In this document: one piece after another, positions 11,769 through 24,408 of the stretch
Numbering within the stretch: position 1 is the stretch's first letter
How the letters are laid out: each line of letters opens with the position of its first letter
Origin: Protopterus annectens
Taxonomy: Eukaryota; Chordata; Ceratodontiformes; Protopteridae
NCBI RefSeq assembly: GCF_019279795.1
Contig: NC_056731.1
Location: 861,902,986 to 861,966,985 of the forward strand
Direction of reading: 5' to 3'
Length of the DNA: 64,000 nucleotides
Program-made: the position numbers and the translations under genes
The notes under the pieces: generated by a model
Told to the model about the DNA's origin: nothing
Seen by the model: the letters and a program-made list of their open reading frames with translations, nothing else
The model's database searches: none

Positions 11769-12700
11769 AAATGCAGAAAAGGCAATAAGTCAGTAGTACA
11801 AGCTAGCACACTTTAGTGGGCAGCCAAACAATTAAATTAAACAGCAAACAAACACTTTTCGACTTGAATTAGACTAATTTCGACTAAAATGTACTTTTAA
11901 GTGCAGATAATAAAAAATGCAGTAAATAACTATGAAAACAGTTAAAGCTTGCTGTAGGTAAGCAGTAGAAGGTAAAACAAATATAAAAAACAGCAGGATA
12001 CTTAATCAGGAAAGCAATCACTTTTTTTCAGTTCTCTGTAGCCAGGAAGACTCAACAGGACCACGTGGAGCTGTGTCTGAGCAATATGGCTTCAAAAAAT
12101 GCCAGAGGCAGATTTTAACCAGGGAACTTCAAAAGAGCTAGAAATGGTCCAAAATGACCAATTACTACAGCTTCTTGTGCTGAGGTCACTTCCCTCAAGG
12201 ACAGGTAGGCTATTCAAGGCTCCCCACTCCCACTGGTGAGCTAAGAAACTTCCTTCTATCCAAGTAAGGCAATGGACAACACAGGAACTACAACACAGCC
12301 CAAGATACAGCAAGGCCTGTAAACTGGTCTAACTAGTTTAGGAGAGGCAGGAAAACAAGGAATATTTTTTTTTGTTTGTTTTTAAATAGAAACACACAGA
12401 AATGCAGAAAAGGCAATAAGTCAGTAGTACAGGCTAGCACACTTTAGTGGGCAGCCACACAATTAAATTAAACAGCAAACAAACACTTTTCGACTTGAAT
12501 TAGACTAATTTCGACTAAAATGTACTTTTAAGTGCAGATAATAAAAAATGCAGTAAATAACTATGAAAACAGTCAAAGCTTGCTCTAGGTAAGCAGTAGA
12601 AGGTAAAACAAATATAAAAAAACAGCAGGATACTTAATCAGGAAAGCAGTCGCTTTTTTTCAGTTCTCTGTAGCCAGGAAGACTCAACAGGACCACGTGG
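11769..12700 (-). repeat. Direct repeat in the CR1 5' UTR (632-bp period)
   Basis: A block of about 300 bases from AAATGCAGAAAAGGCAATAA to GACCACGTGG occurs at 11769-12068 and again at 12400-12700 with only a few differences. About 330 bases of other sequence lie between the two copies. The period is close to 632 bases and the outer copy ends where the CR1 ends. This looks like a 5' UTR made of tandem promoter monomers with the outermost one truncated at insertion, as known for some mammalian L1 families. A local duplication is the alternative. Confidence 0.75.
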
Positions 12701-12800
12701 AACTTTGTACACATCTATATGAATCCAGGCGTTTAAAGGCGCTGGACCTGCAAGGGTGGTTTTTTCACCAGTTTGTTTTTTGTTTTTTGAATTTTTAGAA

Positions 12801-13886
12801 ACTAATAAACATAATGACCAACAAATATCTGTTGAATAAGCCTATTTCCCTAATCAAAGTTAAAGAAGCTATAAAAAGAAGGAAAATGGTAAAGCTCCAG
12901 GGTTAGATGGTTTAAGTATGGAATTATATAGTCTGCTTCCATTAAATATTTTAGAATTACTAAGCAACATTTTTCAGGAAATTTTAGAATGACAAAATAA
13001 TTCCTTCTTCATGGAAATTTTCTGTAATCTCACCTATACTTAAACAAGGAAAGGATAATACGTTAATTTCCTCATACAGACCTATTTTGTTATTAAATGT
13101 AGATTATAAAATATTTACATCCATCTTCACTAGAAAATTAAGAGATATAGTATACAAATTCATTAATAAAGATCAAACAAGATTTATAATCAATTGATTA
13201 GCATACAATAATATAAAAAGGATAGTAACTATATTAGATTAAGCAAAAGGAATGAACAAGAAATTGGCCCAAATTAGCTTAGATGTCTAGACAGCTTTTG
13301 ATTCTGTAGACTGGAACTACTTGTTTAAAACTTTAGAAGCGTTTGCATTTCCAGGACAATTTATTGGAATATTAAAAAAACTGCATAGGGACCCCAAGGC
13401 ATACGTTAACATTGGATCTTACATTTTTCAAGGATTCACTTTAAGCAAAGACACAAAACAATGATGTCCCTTATCCCCTCTACTATTTGCATTAGCTATC
13501 AACCCCTTTGCTAATAGTATAAGAAGCAACAGAAAAATTGATAGATTCTCAGTTAACAAGGATTGTCAATCTGAAATACAGCTTTTTGCAGATGATATTT
13601 TACTGACTACAGGAAATGTAAATTATTCAATCAAATGAATAGATGAGGAAATTGAACAGTTTCAAGAAGTATTGCTGCTGAAATTTAATAATAAAACTAA
13701 ACTTTAGTGTTAAATCAGTTACTAGATAGTAAGTTTAAAGATAAATATAAATATAATTGGGAAGAAAAAGAACTAAAATATTTAGGAAGAAAAATCTATT
13801 AAGATGTGAGTAAGATGATTAATAATAATTAAAAAAAATAATTGAAGAAGCGGTACTTATTAAAAATGGAATTATTTATTTTCTTT

Positions 13887-13948
<62 letters not shown>

Positions 13949-15447
13949 CATTTAGTAGATATAATACCTGATGAAAAACTTCAAGAAAATGGAAAGAATG
14001 TTAACTTCATTCTTATGGTATCCTTTGCTTGTTTTCATTCTTATGGTATCCTAAAAATCTGAGAATTGTTTATAGAAATCATATACAATTATGGGAGTAT
14101 AGTGTTATTAGCTTCTCAGAACTACAGTCTTATTCTACTGCTGCTAATTTTAACTCTATTATACACTGGATAGACTCAACTTAGACTGGTCAGTGGAAAA
14201 CATTCAGGAGCAGATTATACTAAATTCATATAAGTTTATCAAAGTGATAAATTAGAAATGTAACAAACCTTTCATCTGGTTAATAACATTTACCTTAGAA
14301 GGAAATTTACTTCAATCTTAAGACTCTGAATATATGAAATCAATTATTTAAACAGTTAAGAAATATATTTTTAAAACTCCATTAATATCAAAATGGAATT
14401 TTTTGTGCTTTCCTACTGCATACACCTCTAGATTTAAGGACACTCAAAACAATGTTAAAATGAATTTATTAAAAAGGAATGGATTAGTATTATGGTCTGA
14501 TTGCTTTGAATAAGGAAAAGCTACATCACCAGAATATGTAAGGACAGATTATAAGTTGGATAAATTATCCATTAGTAAGAAATTAAATTAATTTGTAGAT
14601 AATATGAGTGAAGATGAATAGAACACTATTCCCTCATTATATGACTATATTAATGTTATCATTGAAGGTAAATTAACCTACTAAGGAAGCTTATACAAGT
14701 TATATATGTTAATTATAAATACTACTGCTAATAATAATACTTTTGATGCAAAATTTTGGAACTTTTTACATAGTAGTGGATTGAGTGACTCAATAAATGG
14801 CAAGAATAAAACTTTGTTACTTGAATCTGTTAGTCAAACTTCTTCAAGTTGAAACTGGAAAGTTTTGTGTGGAAATATGTACACAGAATATTTGTTACTC
14901 TCTAAAAAATCTCTAAGTTTAGTAAAATGACGTCTTTAGTTTGGCTGAGACATAGTAAAGATCTAAAAGCTGATTGGACATACATGTTTATGGATTGTGA
15001 AAAATTAAATGTATATTGGGAAGAGGTAAGTATGTTTTTAAGGGATTATGGTTTGATAATTGTTCTTTAACTAGAGCAATAATACTAATGAATGTTCCAC
15101 TTCTTGTATCTGTAAAAGTCAAACAACTAAACATATTTTGGGGTCTTTTGGCAGTTGCTAGAAAAGTTATTACAAAAAATTGAAAATCAAACGCAGTTCC
15201 TAAGTTCAAATAATTTTAAACCTAACAGCAATATCATGTAAATCTGAAAAAGAAGTAGAAGTGATCAGAATAAGACCCATAAATCATACTATGACTTTTA
15301 GTGGTTGGGATAGCCCTGAAATGTTGCTATTGAAATACCAAGACTCTTAATGTGTTCTTTGCAAAGGATTACCTTGATGATTCAATGTATTCCTGACACT
15401 GTATAACAGTATATGATGTTGGATTTATTCCTTTCTGTGTATATATT
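12801..15447 (+). mobile_element. L1-like LINE, decayed ORF2 and 3' region
   Basis: The plus-strand reading is interrupted by many stops, but the L1/Tx1-type reverse transcriptase is clear: NKPISLIKVKEAIKR, NGKAPGLDGLSMELY, SYRPILLLNVDYKIFTSI, TAFDSVDWNYLFKTLE, CPLSPLLFALAINPFANSIR and the catalytic FADDILL near 13600. The C-terminal part runs to about 15250 and is followed by an AT-rich 3' UTR. The LINE is old, as judged by the density of stops. It continues after the retrovirus as 25590-25617, ending in an A-rich tail. The upstream piece is at 5036-5104. Confidence 0.82.
13892..13947. repeat. (TA)n microsatellite
   Basis: About 28 TA units lie within the L1-like LINE, downstream of its FADD motif. 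The repeat probably expanded after the LINE inserted. Confidence 0.95.
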
Positions 15448-16248
15448 TGTTAGAAAAATATGTATTAGTAACATGCATGTTTAGTGCATTCAAGGGTTAA
15501 AAGAGTTAATACATTTATTCTGTTCACACTGCATGAATCTGCACAAGCTACTAGAGACATTCCAATCCTGTTATGTCATAAAAATATGTGCAGCTATGAT
15601 CTGCTTATGCTTTGGAAATTAACAGGAAAGCATTTGATTTCTGCTAATGTCATGAAAATAATAATAGATGTTTCATTTCTACTAGCGTCATGAGATTTAA
15701 CAAAGAGTTATTGATTTTCTGCTTATGCCGTGAAAAAGTACACAGCTGCTGAAGCTATTGATAATGAAAACAAAGGCTTCTTGAAAGTATAAACCGTAGT
15801 CAGCATTACTTGTACCTAAGCTAGAAATGTACCTTGAAATGTAACACATATATATTAGAACTGCACAATTGAAGAATAGAAAATTTGTAGTGGTCTGAAA
15901 ATAAGCCCCAAGGCCAGGTTGTTTTTCTCAAATGTTTTTTTATAATCCAGTCATGTCAGCAGGAAATCCAAGTAACATTTTCTATGTAACACATAGTGAG
16001 TTTTAAATCTGAACATGTCAGCAGGAAATCTAAGTAACATTTTCTGTAGAGTAATACAGAAAGCTGTGTCTAACTACGTCAACCATAGAAAAGTAACATG
16101 TCATAGAACTGTATAAAAGTGGCATACTGCTTACTAGTAATTTAGACAAAATCCTGTATCTGCATGTTTTGTCTCCTTGCTGCAAGTAATACAGGGTGCC
16201 ATACTTGAACCTTATGTGAATTGGTCTTTGAAGTTTTTTCCTTTGACA
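15448..16248 (+). repeat. 5' LTR of the endogenous retrovirus
   Basis: This 801-bp LTR begins TGTTAG and ends in CA. A TATA-like GTATAAAAG is near 16111-16119. The matching 3' LTR is at 23950-25589. The LTR holds the uninterrupted form of the site that carries an insertion in the 3' LTR (TGAAATGTAACACA followed directly by TATATATTAG). Confidence 0.93.
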
Positions 16249-16251
16249 GAT

Positions 16252-16269
16252 TGGTCCTTCGAGCCGGAA
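16252..16269 (+). promoter_or_regulatory. Primer-binding site, tRNA-Tyr type
   Basis: TGGTCCTTCGAGCCGGAA lies just past the 5' LTR. It is the reverse complement of the 3' end of vertebrate tRNA-Tyr, whose acceptor strand starts CCTTCGA. It would prime minus-strand DNA synthesis. The tRNA match is from memory of the conserved tRNA sequence. Confidence 0.75.
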
Positions 16270-16681
16270 CCCTCACTTCACCTCGGATCAGACGGGCCAG
16301 GTGGTTGAAACCATACGGGAAAGAAACCAAATTGGTTCTTCTTATTTGAAAAGCCCTCCGACTGAATTGTCATGCAAAAGAGGCCAGTCACTTTCTGATC
16401 TGCGACTGAAGGACGGGTCTCCACGAATCAGGTGATCAATCACGTAGGCTCAGGTAAGGTGAATCTACTTTTTTCTGTTTTCTGTTTTAGATCAGGAACT
16501 AGATTTGTATTGTTTTTGTCAAGACTGTATTTTACAAGTCAGGGACAGAAAAGATTACTGTCTTGTCATAGACCAGGAGAAAGAATAGGTAGGCAGTCAT
16601 TCTGAAGAGACTATAACAAAATCTGTGGTACCACGTTAAAAATAAGAGAAGTTACGTAACGATCAAAAAGGGTAGAACAAA

Positions 16682-18076
16682 ATGGGTAATAATTGCACAA
16701 AAAGACCCCAAAATCCGCCGTTAACCGAAGACACAAAATACATGCAGTCACAGCGCGCCAAAAATATTAAATACCATTCAAAATGGGTTAATAAATAAGA
16801 GTTCGACGGAAAATTAGAAAAATCCTCGCTTATCAAACTTGTCAAACAGCTCAAAACCGATTCCAAAGGTCAGGTAAAAAAGCAACTCCAATTAGGAATT
16901 CCTCAGGCACACAGGTGGATTGAGGAAGTAAACCATAGGGAACAAAAGAACAATTCAAAAACAATGTTTTTAAATAAGGAGGACAATAACTTAGTAATAG
17001 CATCGGCCCCTCCACCTCCCTTACCAGAATATGAAGCAAGTGAACAGGTTAGTCCACCCCCACAATATCCTGATGTCACTGAAAACAGAGACATTGTAAA
17101 AGTAAAACCATTTATTAGAGATCCCATCGGGACCAGGTCTCGAACACGGGCAGGTAACTCAAATGAAGGCATTGAGTTATATCAAATGGTTAAGAATTCA
17201 CGATCTATGAGTGAAGAAATATGCCCACTTGTAGAAGTACCTAGTCCTCAGGCAGGACAACATGGTCAGGACCCAACTATTTTAGTGCATAGACCCTGGA
17301 CTACGGAAAATATCCGGAAAGCCACTGAGGGAATTTCCCATCCAAAAGTTAATTATAGAAAGTTCTCAGAAGATTTACAAGGAATGAGGCTGAGTTATAA
17401 CTTAAACGGAGAAGAGGTAGAAAAAGTAGTTAGACAAATTGTGGGGCCAGATTGGCACATGATTAGTGACACTGCACACAGGCCCCTCCCACATAGCAGC
17501 GCAGAACTAGACAACAGAGTAAAAGGTCTCACAGACCGCATCTCTGAAAAATGGAAGCCTAGGGCAGACTGGACTTGCATTAATCAATGCATCCAACAAG
17601 AAGGTGAAACTATTGACCGGTATTATGCGAGATTATTAGAATGTTTTAATAACCACTGTGGAATGCAGGTTCCTGAAGATCAAACACAAGATTCCCCATA
17701 TGAACAGCAGTTAAAGAATGCATTCTTAAAAGGCAGTATTGCACCCATAAGCAGTTTTATTACAAAACACATGGTAGACTATCGTACAAGCAGGTTACAA
17801 TCATTACTTGAATATGCTAGGCATGCCGAAAGGCATTTTAATAGCAAAAAGAAAAAGAAAGCGCAAGTATTTTCTGTAGAAGATGGAGCAGAAGTTTATG
17901 TGGTACAGTCTGGGAAAAAGGGCAAGAAAAATGCACAGGGAAACAAACAATCTGATCAGCGATCAGAGGACTTTGAAGGGCGAAAGAAAAGGGGTGAATG
18001 TTTCAAATGCGGTAAAAAGGGACACTTGGCAAGGGATTGCAGGAAAAACAAGAAGGCAGCCACGGAAGACAAGTAA
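16682..18076 (+). pseudogene. Retroviral gag region, fossil
   Basis: The reading starts MGNN, a myristoylation-type start usual for retroviral Gag. It continues through a proline-rich late-domain-like stretch (PPPPLPEYE), a capsid-like region, and a basic C-terminus with one zinc knuckle (CFKCGKKGHLARDC). One knuckle fits gamma-like viruses. This is the structural polyprotein of an old virus copy and is treated as broken. Confidence 0.82.
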
Positions 18077-18112
18077 GGTGAGGACTGAATATATGGTAGT
18101 CAGGAATCACTA

Positions 18113-21100
18113 GAAGGGGATACCAGAGAAAGGACAAATGAGAATGTGATAGAGGGGGTAGAGGATGTGACAGAAGAGACAGAGGAAGTGCAAGAAGTTA
18201 GTGATAGTGAAGAAAATGAAATATTAGACCTAGCTTTATTGAGCCTGGAGCTCTATTTAGCAGACACAAAACCAGAAGTTACACTCTTGGTAGAAAGGAG
18301 GGAAGTCAAATTCTTGTGTGACTCAGGGGCATCACGAACCCTGATACATCCCTCCAAACTGCCAGAGAACACAGAGTCACCTGATTACATACTGGTAAAA
18401 GCAGCTAATGGACAGCTGTATCGGGAGCCCCTCTCCCGTAACATTGTGATAACTGATCCTGTTTCAGGATTGACTCAGAAAAGCAAAATTGTTGTTTCTG
18501 TAAAATGCCCAGTAAACCTCTTGGGCAGAGACCTCATGCAGCTATTTGGTATAGCAGTAGTTCCAACCATGCAGGGTATGGAAGCACAGTGACAAATTGA
18601 TACCTTTGCAGTGCAATCGGAGGGTGAAATGTTTTATTGGTACAGCCAGGACTTGGTTACAACTGGTCCAGGGACTGTGGCCGAAGAGTTAATGAATGTA
18701 GCCATCAGCAAGTTCCCCTCCCTTGACATTGATAAGCAACACTTGTTGCACTGAACCCTGTATTATTGTAACACACCAGGACCCGATAAGGAATATGAGC
18801 AAGAATTGTTTAAAAATCATGCAAACAGATTAATATTACGTAACCTGTACTGGGACACAGAAGGGAACAGTGTAGCCAGCTGTTCATTGCCCCAGGAATT
18901 CTTTGCACTCTATAAATCTAATCAATTACCACATGTTAGCTTAACCAAGGACAAAAACGTAGAATGGGCAGACCTAGGAGAAAAAGTCACGAGATGGGAG
19001 AAACAGACAGAATTAGAACTGTCAGAACAGGGCATACAAGTACAGAAGTTGAATTGGATAACTCAGACCCACCCAGCTGTACACTTGCAGTCTAGCAAGG
19101 ACAACTGATTAGCACTCCTGTTAAAGGAGGAAGAGAATGCCTTACAGAATATACCAGAAACTCTCTGGTCAACAGGGAAGTCAGATGTAGGACTTATTCG
19201 TACAGCAGGACCAGTTATTATCATGCCAAAGTCAGCATTCAGACCACAAAAAAGACAGTATCCCTTAAGAAAAGATGCAGAGGTAGGAATCAAACCTATC
19301 ATAGCAGCTTTTCTTAAGGAAGGGGTGCTGGTGGAATCTCCCGATTCACCATGTAACTCACCCTTATTTCCTGTTAAAAAAGCAAATGGAGAATAGTGTA
19401 TGGTCCAAGATTTACAAGCTGTAAATGATGCAGTAATACCAAGGGCACCCACAGTGCCAGACCCACACACCCTGTTGAATGATTTAAAACCTCAACAGAA
19501 GTATGTTTCTGTGGTAGACATCAGCAATGCGTTCTTTTCGATACTGATACACCCTGACAGCCAGTATTGGTTTGCATTCACATTTCAGGGGAAAAGGTAT
19601 ACATATACGCAACTACCACAGGGATATTGTGAAAGTCCAACAATATTCTCACAAGAAATGGCAAGCAACTTGGCTGGATTTACCCCACCAAGAGGCAGTC
19701 AGATTTTACTTTATGTTGATGACATCTTGCTGGCGGCCCCCACCAGCAAGATTGCAAAGAAGATACCATGGCGCTATTGTGATTATTGGCCGCTGAAGGA
19801 CATAAGATAAATAAAAATAAACTGCAGCTTTGGAAGAAACAAGTCAAATACCTAGGATACGCAATATCCAAAGAAGGTAGAACATTAGATGAGGACAGAA
19901 AAGTAGCCATTTTGCAAGCACCAAAACCCACTACCAAGAAGGAAATGATGTCCTTCCTGGGTACAACTAATTTTTGCCAGAGCTGGATTCCAAACTATGC
20001 TTGGAATCTGCACCACTGACCTGATATATAAAAAGCCTATGGCAGCATATGATTTGTTACAATGGACACCAGAGGCAGAATCTGCTTTCTGCAAACTGAA
20101 ACAGTTAATAGCGTCCTCATTAGTTCTGGGATTACCAAACTACCATAAACGTTTTTTCCAAACTGTAGATTATAAGCAAGATTATATGACATCAGTGTTA
20201 ACACAACAGCATGGGGACAAGCAATGCCCCAATGCTTACTATTCATCACAACTAGATCCAATGGCACGGACCTTACCTCACTGTGTACAAGCAGTAGTTG
20301 CAGCTGCAATGGCAGTACAGGCTTCAGCCTCAGTAGTTTTATTCCACCCTCTCACCTTGAGAGTGCCTCATGCAGTCATGATTATTTTACTACAAGAGAA
20401 AGTAGCATATCTTTCCCCTGCTAGGCATCTTTCCTGTATGACTATATTGTTGAGCCAACGTCACATGACAATTGAACGATGCACGACTTTGAACCCTTCT
20501 ACCTTGCTTCCAACCCCTGCAGATGACACACCACACCGCTGCCTGCAGGTAATTGAGCAAAAGACACTACCTAGAAAAGATCTCACGGATGTCCCCTTGG
20601 ATGATGCCGAGGTGACATACTACGTGGATGGCTCTTGCAAAAGGGGTCCTGCAGGACAGAACCTAGTAGGATATGCAGTAGTTTCTGACACTGAGATTAT
20701 AGAAGCAAAACCTTTACCACACAACTTATCTGCACAGGCAGCAGAATTGATTGCCTTGACACGGGCATGTACCTTAGCAAAGGGTAAAAGTGTAAACATT
20801 TTTACTGACAGCCAGTACGCTTTTTCTACTGTACATGTTTTTGCAAAACATTGGAAAAAACGAGGAATGATAACATCTACTGGCAAACCTATCAATCATG
20901 CACAGTTTATTTTAGATCTTTTAGAATCTATTCAGTTACCTCAGAAAATAGCTATTTGTAAATGCACAGCTCACACCAAGCAACAAGATAGGATTTCAAA
21001 AGGTAATGCAAGAGCTGATACAGCTGCAAAACAAGCAACTTCAGAAGTATTTATTTTAAATGAGGAACTACAACACTCTGAGATTTTAGACTTAGAAATG

Positions 21101-22295
21101 TTAAAGACAATGCAGACACTCACTATGCAAGCTGAAAAACAAAGATGGGTAAAACGAGGAGCAATTCTCGAAAAGAGGCTGTACATCTCTAAATAAGGGA
21201 AACCGATACTACCATCTAATTTGTTTAGATATGCAGCTTTGTTGAGCCATGGGCAGTGCCATGTCTCAACAGTGGGGATGGTACAGCTGGTGAACCAGGT
21301 GTTCACAACGTATGGATTTACAAACTACTCTAAAAAATTTTGTTTGATGTGCCAAATTTGTAACAAACATCATGCACAAGGGGCGTTAAAGCCCAAGCAA
21401 GGGAGTTTCCCTACACCACCATATCCATTTCACACTATCTGTATGGATTTCATAGAACTGAACAAATGTGAAAATAAGAAATATTGTCTTGTCATTGTAG
21501 ATATGTTTTCCAGATGGGTGGAAGCCTTTCCAACCAAAAATCTGGATGCAGTCACAGTGGCAAAAGTTCTTGTCAAAGAAATCATCCCTAGATTCGGCAT
21601 TCCGGAAAGGATCTACAGTGACAATGGTACACACTTTGTAAACCAAACCATACAGCAGTTAAGTAAGCTTTTTGTTATTTCTTTAAAAAAATCATTGTGC
21701 ATACCATCCGCAATCTGCAGGACTAGTTGAGAGGCATAATGGAATATTAAAGAATAAATTAAGAAAATTAATAGCTGAGACAGGAAAGAACTGGGTGTAT
21801 TGTTTGCCCCTGGCACTGTTGAGCATGACTGCAAAAGGATTGACTCCTTTTGAAAAACTGTTTGGAAGGGCTTACTATACACCCCAGTGGAAACTTCTCA
21901 TGCCCACAGACCAGGAAGCTGACTATACACTAGCTGAATATATGAGAAATTTGTTGAATTCTAAACATCTGTTGCAGTCAAATTCTGTTTCGGATAAAGA
22001 ACAAACCGAATCATCGGAAGTGGCAGTGATCCCAGGGGACTGGCTTTGGGTGAAAAACATTAAGAAAAAAAACTGGACATCACCAAGGTGGGAAGGTCCA
22101 TACCAGGTGCTTCTTTCGACACCCACCACAGTCAAAATCACGGAGCGAGCCTCGTGGATCCACCTGACACACTGCAAACTAGTTAAGAACTTTGAACTGG
22201 ACAAAAATCTTACCTCTCCATCGGGGCCCTCAGCACAAAGTCTGGCTACAAAGGGGGGTCAGATCAATAGGACTGATCCGTCTCAACCCCAGTGA
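18113..22295 (+). pseudogene. Retroviral protease and pol region, fossil
   Basis: In order are an aspartic protease (LCDSGASRTLIHP near 18320), reverse transcriptase (QLPQGYCESPTIF and YVDDILLAAP near 19610-19740), RNase H (YYVDGSCKRG near 20620, FTDSQYA near 20800) and integrase (MDFIELNKCENKKYCLVIVDMFSRW and YSDNGTHF near 21440-21640). The family makes these as one polyprotein after gag by read-through or frameshifting. The region is broken in several places. Confidence 0.88.
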
Positions 22296-22343
22296 AGAAA
22301 CCATCGGTGCTGAAGGTCCTATTAGGGCAGAGAGTAAGATCAC

Positions 22344-23822
22344 ATGTCAAAAGCAAAAATTATAGAATCCAGAAAAATCCAAATAAAACTACTCGGAAGA
22401 GTCGGAGAAAACAGGAATGCAGAACAACCATTTCCTCAGAAGTATTGCATAATCATCCTGTTAACTGTACTAGTGACAATCTTTTTGTTGTGGCCATTCC
22501 TTTTCCCAGCCACACAAACTGAACTGAATAAACGTGGAGAGTTGCACGTAGAGTGGCACCCAAATTTCAACACTTACCAGGCAATTAAATATGTGTATGC
22601 TGAGACCTTCAATGTTTCGAATTACTGGATTTGCACAGCTTTGCCAACAGCATATGGGGGGTTATTGTTAACTTCAGTCCCCCTAGGAGCCAACAAGACC
22701 TGGGAAAATTTAGTCTATGATACATCAGATGTTACATCACAAGATAAAGTAGCATTGCACTTGTCTGTTCGACAAAAGGGGACTGTGTGTTTTTACAAAA
22801 ATGATACAGTTTGGGTAGGTTGGAGCAATTGCAATGTGACTGTTCCCTATAGATGCTACAATAAAACTGATAACACAAGTTACTATTGCAACACAAGCTA
22901 TGATTCATTTTTTGAACTGATGCATAGGACAACTGATGAAGTAAGACATAATGCTGACCTTTATAAACAACTGATTATAATTGACAAAAAAATGTTTCAT
23001 CCAGAACCAGGACATAGTAAAGTTACTACCAAAGTAGAAGACTGTTATTTTGTATGTGGTAGGAAAGCATACAAGTGGTTACCTGAGAATTGGTCCGGCA
23101 GTTGTTATTTGGGGTACCTGGTTCCGGCCATACGACACACAGCAGTTTTGCCTCAGGGGAAAATTTGAAATGTTCGACGAGAACTCAAGAAACCTGTCAA
23201 TCCAGTGGGACAGATCAATGCGGGCTGGAAATACCATCATGCTGTGGGCATAGGAAAAAATGGACTGTCACATATGGACTTGGGTGATACCATCATCTCG
23301 TGGGCAGGTATACTACCAGCATATGGAGCAACGAAGTCAATCCGGGAACTGAGAAAACTGTCTAAACTTCTCGATATAATGAGCAATGCAACCTTTTCCG
23401 TACTAGAATTGGTGACTGATGAACTGACTGCCATGAGAACTGTAGTGCTTCAGAACTGCAAGGCTCTCAACTTCACCCTAGCGGTGAGAGGAGGTACTTG
23501 TACTTTAATCCAGAATTGCTGTTCGTATATTCCTGACCACAAACATGAGATAGGCAATCACCTTGAGGTAATTCAGCGAGTGTCAGCTATGACCAAACCA
23601 GGACCAAATCCATTGACAGACTTTTTCCAGACATTGTTTGGGGGGTGGGGCAGTATCCTGATGAACATCCTGATTGCCATCTGTGTAGGAATGATCCTAC
23701 TGGTGGTATGTGTTTGCTGCTGCATCCCCTGCATGAAAAGACTGATTAAAGACTTTATAGACATGTCAGTTTCAGAAACCTTATACCAAGGTGCTGAACT
23801 TGAAGAATTGTTGAAAAATTGA
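22344..23822 (+). pseudogene. Retroviral env region, fossil
   Basis: A hydrophobic segment near the start is followed by a surface-subunit-like region with many N-glycosylation-type sites. The transmembrane subunit has LQNCKALNFTLAVRGGTC followed by a CC pair, the place of the immunosuppressive-type stretch and the disulphide motif of gamma- and alpha-type envelopes. A membrane anchor (NILIAICVGMILLVV) lies near the end. In this family the message is made by splicing. The copy is a fossil and is treated as broken. Confidence 0.8.
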
Positions 23823-23949
23823 AAATGCTTTCATAAGTTTAAACTGAATGACTTTCTTAACTGCAAATCCTAAGTAGGAAGAGGTTAGAGGAAGAAAAAC
23901 TGTTTATGCTTATTTTGAAAGTAGAATAAAAGTATTAGAATGTGGGAAA

Positions 23950-24372
23950 TGTTAGAAAAATATGTATTAGTAACATGCATGCTTAGCGCATTCGAAGGTT
24001 AAAAGAATTAATACATTTATTCTGTTCACACTGCATGAATCTGCACAAGCTACTAGAGACATTCCAATCCTGTTATGTCATAAAAAATATGTGCAGCTAT
24101 GATCTGCTTATGCTTTGGAAATTAACAGGAAAGCATTTGATTTCTGCTAATGTCATGAAAATAATAATAGGTGTTTCATTTCTAATAGTGTCATAAGACT
24201 TAACAAAGAGTTATTGATTTTCTGCTTATGCCGTGAAAAAGTACACAGCTGCTGAAGCTATTGATAATGAAAACAAAGGCTGCTTGAAAGTATAAACCGT
24301 AGTCAGCATTACTTGTACCTAAGCTAGAAATGTAACTTGAAATGTAACACAGCAAAACGAAAAAACGGAGAC

Positions 24373-24408
<36 letters not shown>

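Larger units (their letters stand above)
7574..12700 (-). mobile_element. CR1-type LINE, nearly full length
   Basis: This minus-strand element has a 5' UTR (about 11474-12700), ORF1 (10499-11473), ORF2 (about 7684-10622) and a 3' end at 7574 made of GGTTCATA octamers, the type of short 3' repeat usual in CR1. It interrupts the right arm of the Penelope-like element: the sequence left of it ends in CCTGTGGATTATA, and the arm resumes at GAACTTTGTACAC, as the intact left arm shows. No clear target duplication is visible, as is common for CR1. A second copy of the same family is at 31626-33243 and a third starts at 63178. Confidence 0.9.
5105..12800. mobile_element. Penelope-like element, head-to-head double copy, later split by a CR1 LINE
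   Basis: Two 3' halves of a Penelope-like element face away from each other. The minus-strand arm is about 5105-6315. The plus-strand arm is about 6330-7573 and continues at 12701-12800. The arms are inverted repeats: the block around CAGGTCCAGCGCCTTTAAA at about 5125-5143 reappears reverse-complemented at about 12743-12761. A perfect 16-bp direct repeat, ACTAATAAACATAATG, flanks the composite at 5089-5104 and 12801-12816. Penelope copies with inverted or partly duplicated units are known. The CR1 at 7574-12700 inserted later into the right arm. The whole insertion sits inside the L1-like LINE. Confidence 0.82.
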
